Assembly (NCBI GenBank): GCA_031002005.1
Contig: JARYHS010006907.1
Location: 38,235 to 102,234, forward strand
Length of the DNA stretch: 64,000 bases
DNA from: Vandiemenella viatica
Taxonomy: Eukaryota; Arthropoda; Insecta; Orthoptera; Morabidae
Direction: 5' to 3'
Shown: one piece after another, positions 40,915 to 52,735 of the stretch
How the letters are laid out: every line of letters begins with the position of its first letter
How positions within the stretch are numbered: the stretch's first letter is position 1
Notes under the pieces: model-generated
Told to the model about the DNA's origin: nothing
The model's database searches: none
The model's input: the letters and a program-made list of their open reading frames with translations, nothing else
Translations under genes and position numbers: made by a program

Positions 40915-41291
40915 TCCATGTGGCATAAGTATCAACTACAGATGTCGGCACCAATAATGCTTGTCGCCTTGGGTCGGAGGTTATCCTCTCTTCCTTCCGG
41001 CGGCTGGCTGAAAGGGTGAACTCTGTGGCCAGTGGCCGCAAGATATCGGCAGAGCTAACCATCTGTAGCATCATAGATAGAGTTGATTGTGGACCTCTGG
41101 TTCAGAGCCGTATTGAGGGGCTGAACCAGAGACTACGACGTTTCTGTGATGATATTGGCTGCAGATTCCTCGATCTTCGCCATAGGGTCGAGTCATGTAG
41201 GTTTCCCCTTAATAGGTCAGGTGTGCACTACATACGTGAATCGGCTACACGGGTGGCAGGGGCCGTGTGGAATGCACTGGGTGGTTTTTAG
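40915..41291 (+). pseudogene. CR1-like LINE D ORF1: SGNH esterase C-terminal part
   Basis: Reads DVGTNNACRLGSE (block III GTNN), then RLAERVNSVASGRKI. ORF 41016-41291 ends LNRSGVHYIRESATRV, in which GVHY stands where block V His lies. The N-terminal part and GDS block are missing. A different ORF1 subfamily from LINE A, with a GTNN rather than GG..N block. Confidence 0.6.
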
Positions 41292-41325
41292 GCTGAGGGA
41301 GGAAGACCCGAAACACGAAATACAG

Positions 41326-42320
41326 TTACGGGCAACCCAATCAGATATAACACCGGAATGTAGGAGGAGCGTAAAAGAATCTCGACAGTTAAAAGTCCTC
41401 GTAATTAACTGTAGAAGCGTTTGTAACAAACAACCGGAACTTGATAACATTATTTGTAGTACAGAAGCGGATATCGTTATCGGTACAGAAAGTTGGCTAA
41501 AACCGGAAATAAATTCCGCCGAAATTTTTAAAAATAGCATGAATGTTTTTCGTAAAGACAGATTACATTCTCATGGAGGTGGGGTATTTATAACCATGAA
41601 TAAATCTCTCCCACGTAATGAAATAGAAGTCGAAACGATCTGTGAAATCATATGGATTAAACTCAAAGTTGCTGGGTCAAAACTCATCATAGGCGCCTTC
41701 TACCGTCCACCCGATTCCGACATAGCTATCGCCGAGGAGTTAAGAAATAATGTAAACAGTATTGCTAGCCGTTTTCAAGATCATGCTATGATTCTAGGAG
41801 GCGACTTCAATCTGATTTATATTGAATGGCGTAATTATGTTCACATTACAGGTAGCAGGGATAAGGCAGCTTCTGAAGTAATTCTCGAATTGTTCTCAAA
41901 TAATCATATCGAGCAGCTAGTTAATGAACCTACGTGGTGTCATAACGGTAGCGAAAATATTTTAGATCTGCTGGTTACCAATAGGCCAGAATTATTCACC
42001 GAAATTTCAACGACCACAGGAATAAGCGATCACAAAGCGGTAATTGCAACTATCAGACTAATGACCAAGCGAAAAAGGAGAAAACGGCGGATTGTATACA
42101 AATTCAGTAAGGCCTCTAAGGAGTCTTTTAGAACCTACCTGAGGAATAATTACCATAATTTCAAGTCAAAAAAGGACACCGTTGAAGAGATGTGGCATCG
42201 ATTTATACGAATAGTCAGGGAAGGTATGGATATACATATACCGAAGCGGATAATAAATGGGGAGGATGATCCACCGTGGTACACATGCGAAGTCAAAAGA
42301 TTACTCAAAAAACAAAGGAG
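41326..42320 (+). pseudogene. CR1-like LINE D ORF2: endonuclease
   Basis: Inside a long open frame (41146-42813): LKVLVINCRSVCNKQPELDN (block I), DIVIGTESWLKPEI (catalytic Glu), GGGVFITM, IIGAFYRPPD, MILGGDFNL (GGDFN), ILDLLVTNRPEL, ISDHKAVIA (SDH). All catalytic blocks are present in one frame, so this is the best preserved endonuclease of the window. The true ORF2 start is unclear because the frame is open upstream over ORF1. Confidence 0.8.
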
Positions 42321-43975
42321 GATACACGCACGCTCAAGAAGGAAGGGGTGTCGCAGCGATTTAGAAACCTTAGCAGAGTTAAGAGGACGTATTAAGAATG
42401 TAATGCGTGAGGCCTTCAACGATTTTCATTCCAACTCTCTCTCTAGGAGTCTCTCAGAAAACCCAAAGAAATTCTCGTCGTATGTACGAAAAGTCAAATG
42501 TTCCAATAGCAATATTCCAGCACTAATTCGTGAAAGTTCAGAGGTTAATGAAAGCCGCGATAAAGCTAACGTACTAAATACTGTATTCAAAAATTCATTT
42601 ACTGATGAAAATAAGGATAGTGTTCCCGTTTTCCCACGTCGTGTCGAGTTGGTGATGGAATCATTACGGATAGATACTGCAGGTGTCATAAAGCAATTAG
42701 AGCTCCTGAAATGGGGGAAAGCATCGGGCCAGCTGGAATTCCAGTTTGAATATTTTCAGAATATGCGGCGGAAATCGGGCCATTTCTGTCTGATATATTC
42801 AGTAAATCATTAGAAGAGCGAAAAGTACCTCCAGACTGGAAAATTTTCAAGAAAGGTGATCGAAGTGATCCTGGAAACTATCGTCCAATATCTATAACAT
42901 CTGTTTGTAGTAGAGTTATGGAGCATATTATATGCACGAACATTATGAAATTTCTAGAGGATAATAATTTTCTTACAGCAAATCAACACTGATTTCGGAA
43001 GAAAAGATCACGTGAAACACAGCATGACCTATTTACACACGACGTAATGAAAGTTATTGATGCAAGTTCACAAGTAGATGCAATTTTTTTAGATTTTCAG
43101 AAAGCCTTTGACTCTGTGCCACACAACCGCCTTTTAGTGAAGCTACGAGCGTACGGTATATCGGATCAGCTTTGTGAATGGATAAAGGATTTTCTAACTG
43201 GTCGGTCGAGTATGTCGTCGTTGAAGGAGAAAGTTCTTCTAGTCTAGATGTTACATCGGGGGTACCTCAAGGAAGTGTATTAGGACCACTTCTGTTCTTA
43301 ATTTTTATAAACGATCTCGGAGACAAAGTGAAAAGCCTTTTTAGATTGTTTGCTGATGATGCGGTTATTTATAGGGAAGTAAGAAATTTGGCCGATTGCT
43401 TAGAAATTCAGCGTGATCTGGATGTTATTTTGGCTTGGTGTGCTGAGTGGCAACTTACTCTAAATTGTAAAAAGTGCAAGACAATGAGCATAACTAACAA
43501 AAAGAATCCAATTGTTCAGAAATACGAGTTAAACAATACAGTTATTGATATGATCGATTCTATGAAATATTTGGGAGTAACAGTACAAAAGAATATGAAA
43601 TGGGACATACAAATTAATTCGTTAGTAGGTAGAGTAAATTCTAGGCTGCGATTCATAGGTCGAATCTTGAAAAATTGTAATGAACAAACAAAGGAGATAG
43701 CGTACAAATCTCTTGTGCGTCCACATTTGGATTATTGTTGTGCCATTTGGGATCCGTTTCGTAAGGGGTTGATCGAAAGTATAGAGAAAGTACAGAGAAG
43801 AGCCGCTCGATTCGTGACCGCTTGCTACAGTCCTTATGAAAGCGTCACAGAACTGATTAGTAGACTAGGTTGGGAGTCTCTGGTAGATAGACGACGCACG
43901 TTTCGTTTAAACTTATTGGAAAACATGCGTACTCCCACTTTCACTTCTTCCACCAACCTATTTGAGCCGGAATGA
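42321..43975 (+). pseudogene. CR1-like LINE D ORF2: reverse transcriptase
   Basis: A linker (KFSSYVRKVK) runs to 42813, where the frame shifts. Then KVPPDWKIFKKGDRS and NYRPISITSV, a stop at 42992 in QH-stop-FRKK, AIFLDFQKAFDSVPHNRLLV (domain A), a further shift at about 43240, VPQGSVLGPLLFLIFINDLG (domain B), LFADDAVIYREV (catalytic pair intact), MKYLGVTVQKNMKW, and the CR1 C-terminus with YKSLVRPHLDYCCAIWDP and VQRRAARFV. The three defects are few, so the insertion is fairly young. Confidence 0.8.
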
Positions 43976-44150
43976 CAGGAAAGATAAGATTAGAGAAAAA
44001 AGGTGCCGCAATGATTCTTATATGAATTCTTTTTTCCCTCGTACCATTAGGGATTGGAATGCAAAACAAAGAGATTAGCTTTGGTGCTGAGCACCCTCTG
44101 CCACCCACAATTTTGTGAATTGCAGAGCATATATGTAGATGTAGATGAAG

Positions 44151-44930
44151 TATTCAGGGAGAAAAAATTAGCATGCTACGATTTGCTGATGACATTGGCT
44201 TGTTAACAGAAAGGGCTGAGGACATTGAGAAATTACTTAATGGCATGAACAAAATACTGAAGGAAGATTTCTGACTGAATATAAATCAAAGAAAGACTAA
44301 AGTGAAGAAATGTAGCAGAAATGATACCAATACTAGTTGATTAAATATAAAATAGGATCGGATGGAATTGGAGAAGTAAGTGAATTCTGTTACTTAGGAA
44401 GCAAAATTACAATCGGCGGCGGAAGCAAGAATGATGTTAAAAGCAGAATAGCACTAGCAAAAACAGCCTTCATGAAAAAGAGAAATCTTTTAGTTTCAAA
44501 TATTGATCTAGGAACCAGAAAAACCTTTTTAAAACTCTATGTGTGGAACACAGCACTTTACGGAAGCGAAACATGGACTTTAGGAACACCGGAAAGAAGG
44601 AAAATTGAAGCATTTGAAATGTGGTGTTAGAATGCTGAAAATTAAGTGGACAGACAAAGTAAGAAATGAACGAGTTTTGTAAATGATGGGTGAGGAAAGA
44701 ATTTTGTGGAAGAAGCTTACAGAAAGAAGAGACAGGCTGGTAGGTCATATTTTGAGACATGCAGGATTGGTTAATTTGCTGGTGGAGGGAACAGTCGAAG
44801 GTAAGAACTGTAGAGGAAGACAGAGATTAGAATATATGGGTTGCAGGGGATATGTAGAGATGAAGAGATTAACACAAGATAGGAAAGGATGGAGGATCGC
44901 ATCAAACCAGTCGAAAGACTGATGACATTA
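44151..44930 (+). pseudogene. RTE-like LINE N, RT domain C to C-terminus
   Basis: QGEKISMLRFADDIGLLTER (catalytic pair), then a frame change at about 44340: VSEFCYLGSKITIGGGSKND, KSRIALAKTAFMKKRNLLVS, TRKTFLKLYVWNTALYGSET, FEMWC, then KLTERRDRLVGHILRHAGLV and GRQRLEY in ORF 44683-44922. Stops at 44272, 44630 and 44682. Confidence 0.75.
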
Positions 44931-44963
44931 AAAAGAAAAAAAAAAGGTTTCAAAGAGGTGATT

Positions 44964-46220
44964 AATCTATTCGAAGGGCTGGATGGCTTACTGGGGCTGG
45001 TTGCCTATGCACACTTGCTGTTGCTGATTGATGTTCGGTCCAGACAAGATATAATGAAGAGAGCTAAAGTGGTGATTGAGAAACTCCAAGCATGGTGTTC
45101 AGAGGCAAAGCTAGGTGTCGTGCCAAAGAAAACTCAGATGATGGTATTCAAGGGCAAACTAGAACGTGATCCTACTATCAAAATTAATGACATAAACATA
45201 AATAGAACACGGACAACAAACTATCTTGGCGTCACCCTGGATGAGTATCTGAACTTTGTATCACATATTACTGATACTGTGCTTAACAAATTTATCAGTA
45301 TACGCCAAAGGAGATTTCACCTTTCTAACACTACGATAAGAAGATACCCGATGCTATCCTAGCATCTCTGGTAGGGTACGCGTCCAGTGTCTGGGCGCAC
45401 AGACTTCGACTGGTGAAACCTAGGGAGGAGGTCCCAAGAGTGCAGAGAAGTGTGTTGCTGCGATTGTGTGGAGCCTACAGTACTACCTCCACAAATGCCC
45501 TACCAAATGTCATAGGTGTATGGCCGTTGGACCTCGAAATCAGAAGAAGGGGGGCCATATACTGGTTACGAAAAGGAAATCAGACCAGGGTGCAGGAGAT
45601 TGTGGGAACAGTCGCACAGAATGCGGCAGAAGTCAGCGCTGCACTTCCCGATCAATGGCAGGAGCGGTGGGACAATCGTGCCACAGGCAGAAGATTATAC
45701 AGTGTATTTCCAAACATACAAGAACGGCTGCAACTTGAATACTTTCATCCCACATGAGGCCTTATACATTATGTCACTGGGCATGGCCCATATAACAGCT
45801 TTCTGTACCCAAGAGAGCTGAAAGAAATAAGGTTATGTGAGTGCAGGGCAAAAGGAACCCCCGAACATATAATGTGGTCCTGTCCGATAACGGAAGAAGT
45901 AAGGACGCCGCACATCAACGCGAGGCATAATTATAGATGAGAGACATGGATTATTCTCGATAATCTGGCAAACAATGTATCTCAACTGCACAGAAAAAGA
46001 TATCTGGACCGAGCGGCGGTCGGGCATGGGGACCTGCCTAGGGAGGTCACAAGGTCAAATATACGGGCATAGAACATTATTCATGGATAAGAGAAAACAG
46101 TATTCTACAGAAAGTTCCGGGAGCCAGAAGTTTTGTCCCGATGTGTCGGTCGATCCTGTCCTACTGGAAATCCAGAAGGGCATGGCTGACAGACTATCCC
46201 GGGATGATGGTGGTGGGTAG
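44964..46220 (+). pseudogene. R1-clade LINE M: RT domain C to C-terminal zinc finger
   Basis: Reads LVAYAHLLLLIDV, where the usual YADD is YAHL, so both catalytic Asp are lost. Then KLQAWCSEAKLGVVPKKTQM and TTNYLGVTLDEYLNF. ORF 45413-45757 has VQRSVLLRLCGAYSTTSTNA and WPLDLEIRRRGAIY. Later, TGHGPYNSFLY and CECRAKGTPEHIMWSCP form the Cys-rich R1 end. Stops at 45361 and 45755. Confidence 0.75.
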
Positions 46221-46340
46221 ATTAGTGTTCATAGCGTAGTATAGGTTTAAAGTTAGATTAGTACAGATGTTCTAGAAAACATTTTGTAACATAAAAACGG
46301 ATAAGGCTTATAGGGGATAAGTAGATTGTAATAACAGAGG

Positions 46341-48267
46341 TGATTATTTCAAAAAAACAAATCAAATGCTTAACTACTAAATTAAGTAAGCAATACTACC
46401 ACTGTTAAAACAGAACCGAGCCTGTTACAGGCGTGGTAGAATGAGCAAACGCCAGAATACCACTTTCAGCAAACAAAACGCTTCTACCGCGGCAAAAACA
46501 AACTTGTTCGTATTGTTTAGTGAATGATCATTCACTTTTACACCAATACACAATGAACCTTGACAATATTTGGGAGTTAATCTCCGGGATACTGAAAATG
46601 AGAATTGGCTCAGGACTGTAGTGGCTTAGAACATAAAATTAAGTAAGTGTCACAACTGTAAGCAAGACCAAATATAATATTACAGAATTAATTAGACAGT
46701 AAATTAAAGTGTAATGGAACTGTATGCCAAATTCCTTGCATGCAAATGTTTCGTGCAAATCTCCAAACACTATGTAATCAACAACGTAAAAATTAATATG
46801 TAGGGCCTAATTTAGTCACTAAGATATTAGGCTGTATAAATGAAGGGTAAATAAAAAAACTCCATACTCTTATTTCCGGGAAAACTTCAAAAGTTTTACT
46901 AATATCCAACAGAAACAAACACAAGCTCTTCACACAGTGAAATACAATAATAATGTACTAATATTGCATTTGATAAGCAAAAAAAAAAAAAAAAAAACAT
47001 CATCAAAAGTAACTGTGTTGCACTAACATTATTTGCTTACCAGTCAATTGAAAACAGTTACAGACTTTCATAAGTCCATTTACTATGGATAAAGTAAAGA
47101 CCACAGATTATATCTGTGCCCAGTGCACATTGCTGAGCGATATGCTATGTAAAAAACAGACAAAGTTTCCAGAAAAATCATTGTTGCACATAGATTATAG
47201 TTTTGGTGAGTGAATTGCTCATTGGCTTTGTATAAAGGTAATTGAAGAAAAACACCATTGTTAGAAACCTAAGTTTATAAAAAGAATAATATTGTGCATT
47301 TTTTTTTATATTTTCTCATTAAATCACAGTCATGCACGCTGTTTAGCTATCGATTAAAAGGTACAGATAGTCCAATACACTGACCCAGAAGCCGACATTA
47401 ACACACGATGGTGTAATTAAAACTAATATAATCATTAATTACCCTTGCATGAATCACTGAACACATTTCCATCCATATGATATGTTTCCATCTTTCCAAC
47501 ATACTACAGAAATGTGTGTTATATATATAGAAAAAGCATTTGCATTGTGATTCTACCATGGCATTTGCCAGAAATATCTGCAGAGTCCCCACCACACACA
47601 CCACGAAGGCAAGCAGAGAATAAGACCCACAGATGTTTGCATCGTTGGCCTGGGTGTTCGCCTGTTCGATTTCAACCTAGGCTATGAATAAATTTGAAGC
47701 TTAACATCAACCCAAAGTAGCAACTGTTTGCTGGCAAAGGCATTGTAACACTTATAAAGAAAAAAACGAAGATTAAGTGCTTCGATTAACTTAATATTGT
47801 TCGTCTGCTCTGAAGTCGTTACCATACAAGTTCATTAGTACATTCGATGCTGATCATCTTTAAATGATTGCAGATTCAGTTTGAATACGTCCGCCAGGAG
47901 TAATTACCCGAAATTAAATACTTAGTCACTCAAATAAGACACAATTACATAAATTAAACAACCATCCTAGAACACAGTTATCCCTTATTTATTACGTGAA
48001 AGTTTACAAAGATGGTACAGTACGCTGTCGTAGACCCCCAGATGTGTAATTCTAATCGGACTTCGTGGATCTGAAGATTGCGAGGTTCGATTAAGTAGTG
48101 AACACGACTGTTTGCGATCGTAACAACGACCACACATTTACTACTCTCAGTTTCACTGTGCACTGTTCTTACTTATTCCTGTATTGTGTCAAAACTGTTG
48201 ACACGCTTTATAAAGTTTCTTTTAGTTAATATAGTGTTCACTAGTTCATGGCACATTCCACAACAAC
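46341..48267. other. AT-rich non-coding stretch
   Basis: Includes an A-run of 19 at 46979-46997. No gene, TE end or repeat array was recognised. Confidence 0.4.
48260..48267. repeat. hAT MITE target duplication, left copy (ACAACAAC)
   Basis: Exact 8-base match to 48455-48462. Confidence 0.75.
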
Positions 48268-48454
48268 CAGGGCCGGCGCTAGGATTTTGGGGCCCCGGGT
48301 AACCAGTTGGGGGACCTTGGCGAATTCATCAGTTAGGGCCCTCCCTCAAGCCAAATGGGCGACCTTATTTAAAACGACAACAAAAAACTACAACTTGTTG
48401 AGCGGGGACCCCTAAAGCCGGTGAACGGAGCCCCCATCAACTGGACGGGCCCTG
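48268..48454. mobile_element. hAT MITE, 187 bp
   Basis: Ends CAGGGCCGGCGCTAGG and (reverse complement) CAGGGCCCGTCCAGTTG, bounded by a perfect 8-bp duplication. CAGGGCCGG is a frequent hAT terminus. GC-rich and non-coding. Confidence 0.8.
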
Positions 48455-48462
48455 ACAACAAC
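48455..48462. repeat. hAT MITE target duplication, right copy (ACAACAAC)
   Basis: Exact copy of 48260-48267. Confidence 0.75.
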
Positions 48463-48879
48463 CACGCGCGACCACACTTCTTCATAGTCTTTCGCCATCA
48501 TGCCTTCCACCACGATACTCCGCTCAGCGGCAGGTATCGATGAATCGATTGTATAGTTAAAGCATTCTTACCATATATTTTAAGTTTTTAAGGGACTTTC
48601 TTATATTGTTTACAAAGCACGAAACTGATTTAGACATAATACGAAACCAGGATGAATTGTCTTTTTCTTCCAGCCGAGTCAGGAAATCAGAAAAAAACCT
48701 TTCAGAAACCGTCTTATTATACTCGCTACACATGGAACAGCTTTCGTAAACTTAAAAGAACAACAGTCAGTTTAGAGAGAGATACTGAAAGGAATCAAGA
48801 AGAGTCTCAATATGTCTGAAGGAGACGTAATTATAACGAGAGTTTGCTGTGTCTGGGTGTGTGCCAGTCAAACTTTTCG
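48463..48879. other. non-coding stretch
   Basis: No coding or repeat feature was recognised before the long inverted-repeat arm. Confidence 0.4.
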
Positions 48880-49885
48880 TAATATTGGAGACAGGGTCGG
48901 TCGAAAAGAAGAGAGAGGGAAAATTAAATTTGAATTCCGTTTCTGATGTCAGAGATTGTCTTGAAACCCACTATCTCATCAGATCATTTCACTTGTACAC
49001 ATATATTTTCATTTACGATTTTTAACTTTGTTTTAAGTAGATTTTAAAATAATTTTATGGGTGTCATCGTAGACCAAATACGAAAAGTATTTAAAGTATG
49101 AATCTAATGGATGTTCGGTAACGCTATGATTCCGCATTCGCGAAGACGCGGGTTTGAATCCCCATCAGGCTATCCAAATTTGGCTTTTCCTTCACTTCTC
49201 CAAGTCACGCCGGGTGAATGGCGGCATTATTTCTTCGAAATTCCATGGTCAGAATTTCTCCCAGTTCCTTTCCTCCAGCCACTTCCCACCTTTAACGACT
49301 TCGAAGTCGACGAGGCGTAAAGCCAGAGGCATAAAAAGAAATTGCTGTATTAATATTATTTAGTTTTTCTTCTCGTTGACGACGGTGCGAACACGATATA
49401 TGCCACCTAACGTGGTAGACGATGTAATTTTGACGCGTTTGGAGCCTGAGTAGGTTTCTTTCAGTGTTATATCGGTGAAAGCTTTCATAGTTACCTATGC
49501 AGTTTGTTAAAAATCACTCAGTTATAGTTTTTCCTTAAGTATCTTATTCCTTGTCGCCAGTAGGTAACGACGTTATATTTTACGCATAGGCCATTTGTAG
49601 GTTGAACATGTTTAAAATAAATGCATAAAAAAGTGGTATGTTTAGATTCAAAACGAGGACAGGGCGTTTACAAGACTAAAGCGGTAACCACGTGCCCACG
49701 GAGGTCGTGTTATCAGGCAGCTCGTGAAACAACCCTATTCTGCCCCGGAAGTCAGTTTCATTCAACTTGTAGACAATTTTCCAAAATAATCTCTTTATAA
49801 TCATTTCTAAACTTCTGTAGAACTAAAAATTCTAGATCTTTGAACATTTCCACCCACTGCTTGGTCCACACATCTCATTATGTGA
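48880..49885 (+). repeat. long inverted repeat, left arm (partner 60821-61860)
   Basis: Segments align in reverse order with 60821-61860: TTTACGATTTTTAACTTT with 61697-61712, GACCAAATACGAAA with 61640-61653, the SINE at 49105-49340 with 61385-61615, AGTTTTTCTTCTCGTTGACG with 61350-61370, and CATTTCCACCCACT with 60846-60860. By eye it is about 70-80% identical, so old. Confidence 0.7.
49105..49340 (+). repeat. tRNA-derived SINE
   Basis: GGTAACGCTATGATTCCGCA (head), GCGGGTTTGAATCCCC (box B), CTATCCAAATTTGGCTTTTCC (body), and the AAGTCGACGAG tail. Lies inside the inverted-repeat arm. Confidence 0.7.
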
Positions 49886-51690
49886 AGTATTAGGAACTTC
49901 GACTGCTGACATTAAAGTAGCTCCCTCCCGCAGAACCAAATGGGTGGCTGTTTTACTTCTGCATCCCTTGCTGTACCGAAGTGCTTCTCCTCCGCCAAGT
50001 CATTTGTTGAGGTCTTGTCGGTAACCCTAGTAAGGGACCCTCACAAGGTGCTGCCAGCCGGGCCAAGGTTTTTTAAAGCGGTGTTACTACTCAATCATTC
50101 CCCCTTAGTCCTGGCTTGTGACAGGCAGAGCCTGGCTTCCCAGTTCTGAGTCCAGGTTGCCCGGCTTTATTTGTAATATTATTAGAACGAATTAGCCAAA
50201 TCAATATATGAATAAATATCGTTATAGTTTTACACCAATCATTTGGAATAAAACATATCACTGAACCTCATGTTTTCCGCGCTAGTAGCCTTTTGCTGAA
50301 AATTGATGAACATCCCTGCCAATAAGATTCGTCAGTCAGCGGATTCTTCCTGTTTTATTCCGAGCATTGGCACAATGAAATGTATTACAGATGGTGCTGA
50401 ATTGAATTGGGATAGTACATTGGGCAAAGTTAATAGAGACGCTTAAGTTTACTCTGAAGATGTTGCCGGATTGTGGGAATATAGGGACTTAGACTGTGAC
50501 ACCCATGGCTAGTTTTTTTTTCCAAAGACTGTATATTAAAAGTTATTAATTCAAAAAGCGTTAAAATATAATAAGACAGAGGTTTAACAGCATAATTATG
50601 ATAATCCAAAGACCAGGGTAGGGGGTACAAGTTAAAAGTTTTATAAACTATTATAATTAAATTTTAACAATAAAACTGTATCCATAAAGTGTTATGTAAA
50701 TGTTTCCAGTGTTGAGGAGCTTTTTATATCAGAGTAAGAGTAAATGGTTTCCATCCACTTATAATTCTATGTTGCTCGTTGTCACAAAGTGTCCCGGTCT
50801 CTGGTATACTGAAGCGTTTCTTAGGGCAATGGGATGACCTACATTAACTGGAATGCTTACGTCCCATTGTTTTAAGTCTTTCCGTACAGTGTGTTACTCA
50901 TCTCTGTATCTTTGTGATAGGGAAATTGCCACCTGAGCGAGTGCTCCATTGCAGTTACATTAAATTTAAAAAAGTTAATAGGTTCCTTATCATGTATCGC
51001 AACATACACTTCATGCATATGAACTAAAGCGATAACGATTACATTAATTGATATTTACACACTGATTTTCCATGTGAATATGGTGAGTTTTTGCAAAAAT
51101 CTATCTCGCCAATGGTACTCTACGTCGATATTTCAACTACGACACTATAATGTTAACAACTTTTTTATATTAATTTCGATAGTACTCAAGCACAAATTTA
51201 TTTTAATTTCATTACAACGAGGGAATAAAGACGTTTGGTGAGGGGAGTGGAATGCTCTCTTTTAAGTGCCAAATTTGTAAGTTATCTTCTCTAAACTGCT
51301 GGTCCTTAGCGTAGCTTTACCGACTCACCTGCATCTTTTCTCACGAAACGTTTTTCAGTAACAGTGCCCAACCACTTGGTGAAACCTATTCCAAGACTGA
51401 GTTACGACTTCCTCGCTTGACAACGCGCTAAAAATTGCTGCCTTTCTCTATTCTCCGGCTCTATATATACCTTCGTCCATTGCGAACATGTTGGATTGTC
51501 TTTCAAATGGAATCATTTTCAACCCCTGCTAACGATGAAATGACGACACATTTCGTCCCTCTTTGTCTGTCTAAACTTTGGACATGTACTGTCTAACACC
51601 TCACAGTTACAAAGCCAATATAGCACTTTCTCCTAGTCTACCTTCTGGTTGAAACATTGTCTCCTTCTTCTAAGATAGTCAATCCTGGAA
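49886..51690. other. non-coding stretch
   Basis: 49930-50160 is slightly more GC-rich but has no recognisable gene. The rest is AT-rich. Confidence 0.4.
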
Positions 51691-52330
51691 TTGGTCTCCG
51701 ATGGTCTTCCATTCGGCTCTACTTTCTGAGCTTTCCTTGATATATACATATCACCTCCAGCCAACATCTTCCATTATCTGCTGGATGTATTTTAAATGTG
51801 CTCTTCATTGATATATCTTTTCTTCTATCCTTCCCTCCAGTATTGTTTTTACTAAGCTCTCATTTCTAAAGATATGTCGAAATAATATTGTCCTCCACGT
51901 TTTTATACTCTTCCATATAAAGTTTAACTCTCCTGCCTTCTCACATACTTCCTAGTTTGTAACCTTGTCCCTCCAGCTAATCTTTAACATCCTTTCGTAG
52001 CACCATTGCTCAAATGAAATTAATCTTCTTTTCTCTTCATTACCAACTGTTAAGATTTCATATCCATACAGAGCAATACTCCTGACATAAGCTTTTATAG
52101 TCTTTTCATCGTAGTCCAGCTGATGTTATTTAATGTAAAAATTCGGTACTTTTTGTTGAAAGCATTTTTTGATTGCGCAATCCTGTATTTTATCTCATTC
52201 CTGTATTTTATCTCATTCTTGCTTCTTCCATTTTTTGTGATTTTCTTCGTAGGTAGCAGAATTCTTGCACATACTCGGATGCTTCTCCATTGCGAATGTT
52301 TTCGAGACTGTTTCGTCGTCAGCCGCTGCT
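51690..52330 (-). pseudogene. RTE-like LINE fragment, C-terminal part
   Basis: The minus strand reads NEIKYRIAQSKNAFNKKYRI and FTLNNISWTTMKRL (52210-52095). In a second frame: SIALYGYEILTVGNEEKRRL, ISFEQWCYERMLKISWRDK, and LEGRIEEKI (52075-51800). This is the same motif set as RTE-like LINE N (ALYG.E, FE.WC.RRMLKI.W.DK.) but a different copy. A 19-base tandem duplication at 52178-52216 repeats NEIKYR. Frameshift near 52115, stop near 51955. Confidence 0.7.
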
Positions 52331-52524
52331 GGATGTGTCTGAACTTTGAGCACGTTGCGCGTGACCCACATACACGCCATGGAGAGCGCACGCGAGTCGT
52401 GGTATTTCATTACGCGGCCACTGCGCCGCTCAAAACCTGTGCCATTGTTTTCTCTATTTTAATTAAATCGCGCTGCGCCCACTGTAACTCGCTGTTTCCG
52501 CTCTCTCTTATTTAACAGTGTAAA

Positions 52525-52735
52525 CGCCGGCCCGCCAGGCGGCCGGGCCCTAATGAAACGCCCGCCCCCGGGGGCGGGGCGGGGGGCGGCGGCCGCGGGT
52601 ATTTGCGGAATTACCGCCCCCGCCCGGCCAGCCCGCCCCCGGCAATTTCCTCACATTCCATCGGCGGCGCGCGAGCGATACGCCGGCCGCAGACACGCGG
52701 GCAGAGCCACGGGCTGCGTCGCAGACCTGATTAAA
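52525..52735. promoter_or_regulatory. GC-rich island, possible CpG-island promoter
   Basis: About 200 bases of very GC-rich, CpG-dense sequence (GGCCCGCCAGGCGGCCGGGC, GGGGGCGGGGCGGGGGGCGG) in a window that is otherwise AT-rich. There is no TE signature. It could be a host promoter or a GC-rich repeat. No first exon was identified next to it. Confidence 0.35.

Larger units (their letters stand above)
40915..44150 (+). mobile_element. CR1-like LINE D, 5' truncated
   Basis: End of an SGNH ORF1, a full endonuclease, the RT, and a 3' end TATGTAGATGTAGATGAAG, the short microsatellite tail typical of CR1-like LINEs in some insects. The frame of the host RTE-like LINE resumes directly after it (QGEKISMLRFADD at 44156). 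Confidence 0.8.
40460..44946 (+). mobile_element. RTE-like LINE N inserted in R1 LINE M, itself split by CR1-like LINE D
   Basis: 5' part 40466-40914 and 3' part 44151-44946, ending GACTGATGACATTAAAAAG and an A-run (44929-44945). Imperfect ~15-bp repeats flank it: GTTTTCGAAGTGTGAA (about 40450) and GTTTCAAAGAGGTGA (44947). The motif set RQGCSLSPLIFNLY, ETWTL and FEMWC is that of a very common insect LINE group in or near RTE; clade naming is tentative. Confidence 0.7.
40210..46340 (+). mobile_element. R1-clade LINE M, split by nested LINEs
   Basis: The RT begins at 40210, breaks at about 40465, and resumes at about 44964, with compatible motifs on either side. The element extends through the R1 C-terminal zinc-finger region to about 46220, plus a short 3' UTR. 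5' truncated inside the RT. R1-clade identity rests on the motif set (FVDL.GGFDNLW, CECRAKGTPEHI); whether it targeted rDNA cannot be told here. Confidence 0.7.

Noticed and set aside
46979..46997. A-run as the tail of a LINE or processed pseudogene
   Set aside because: No coding or LINE 3' sequence is recognisable upstream of it on either strand.
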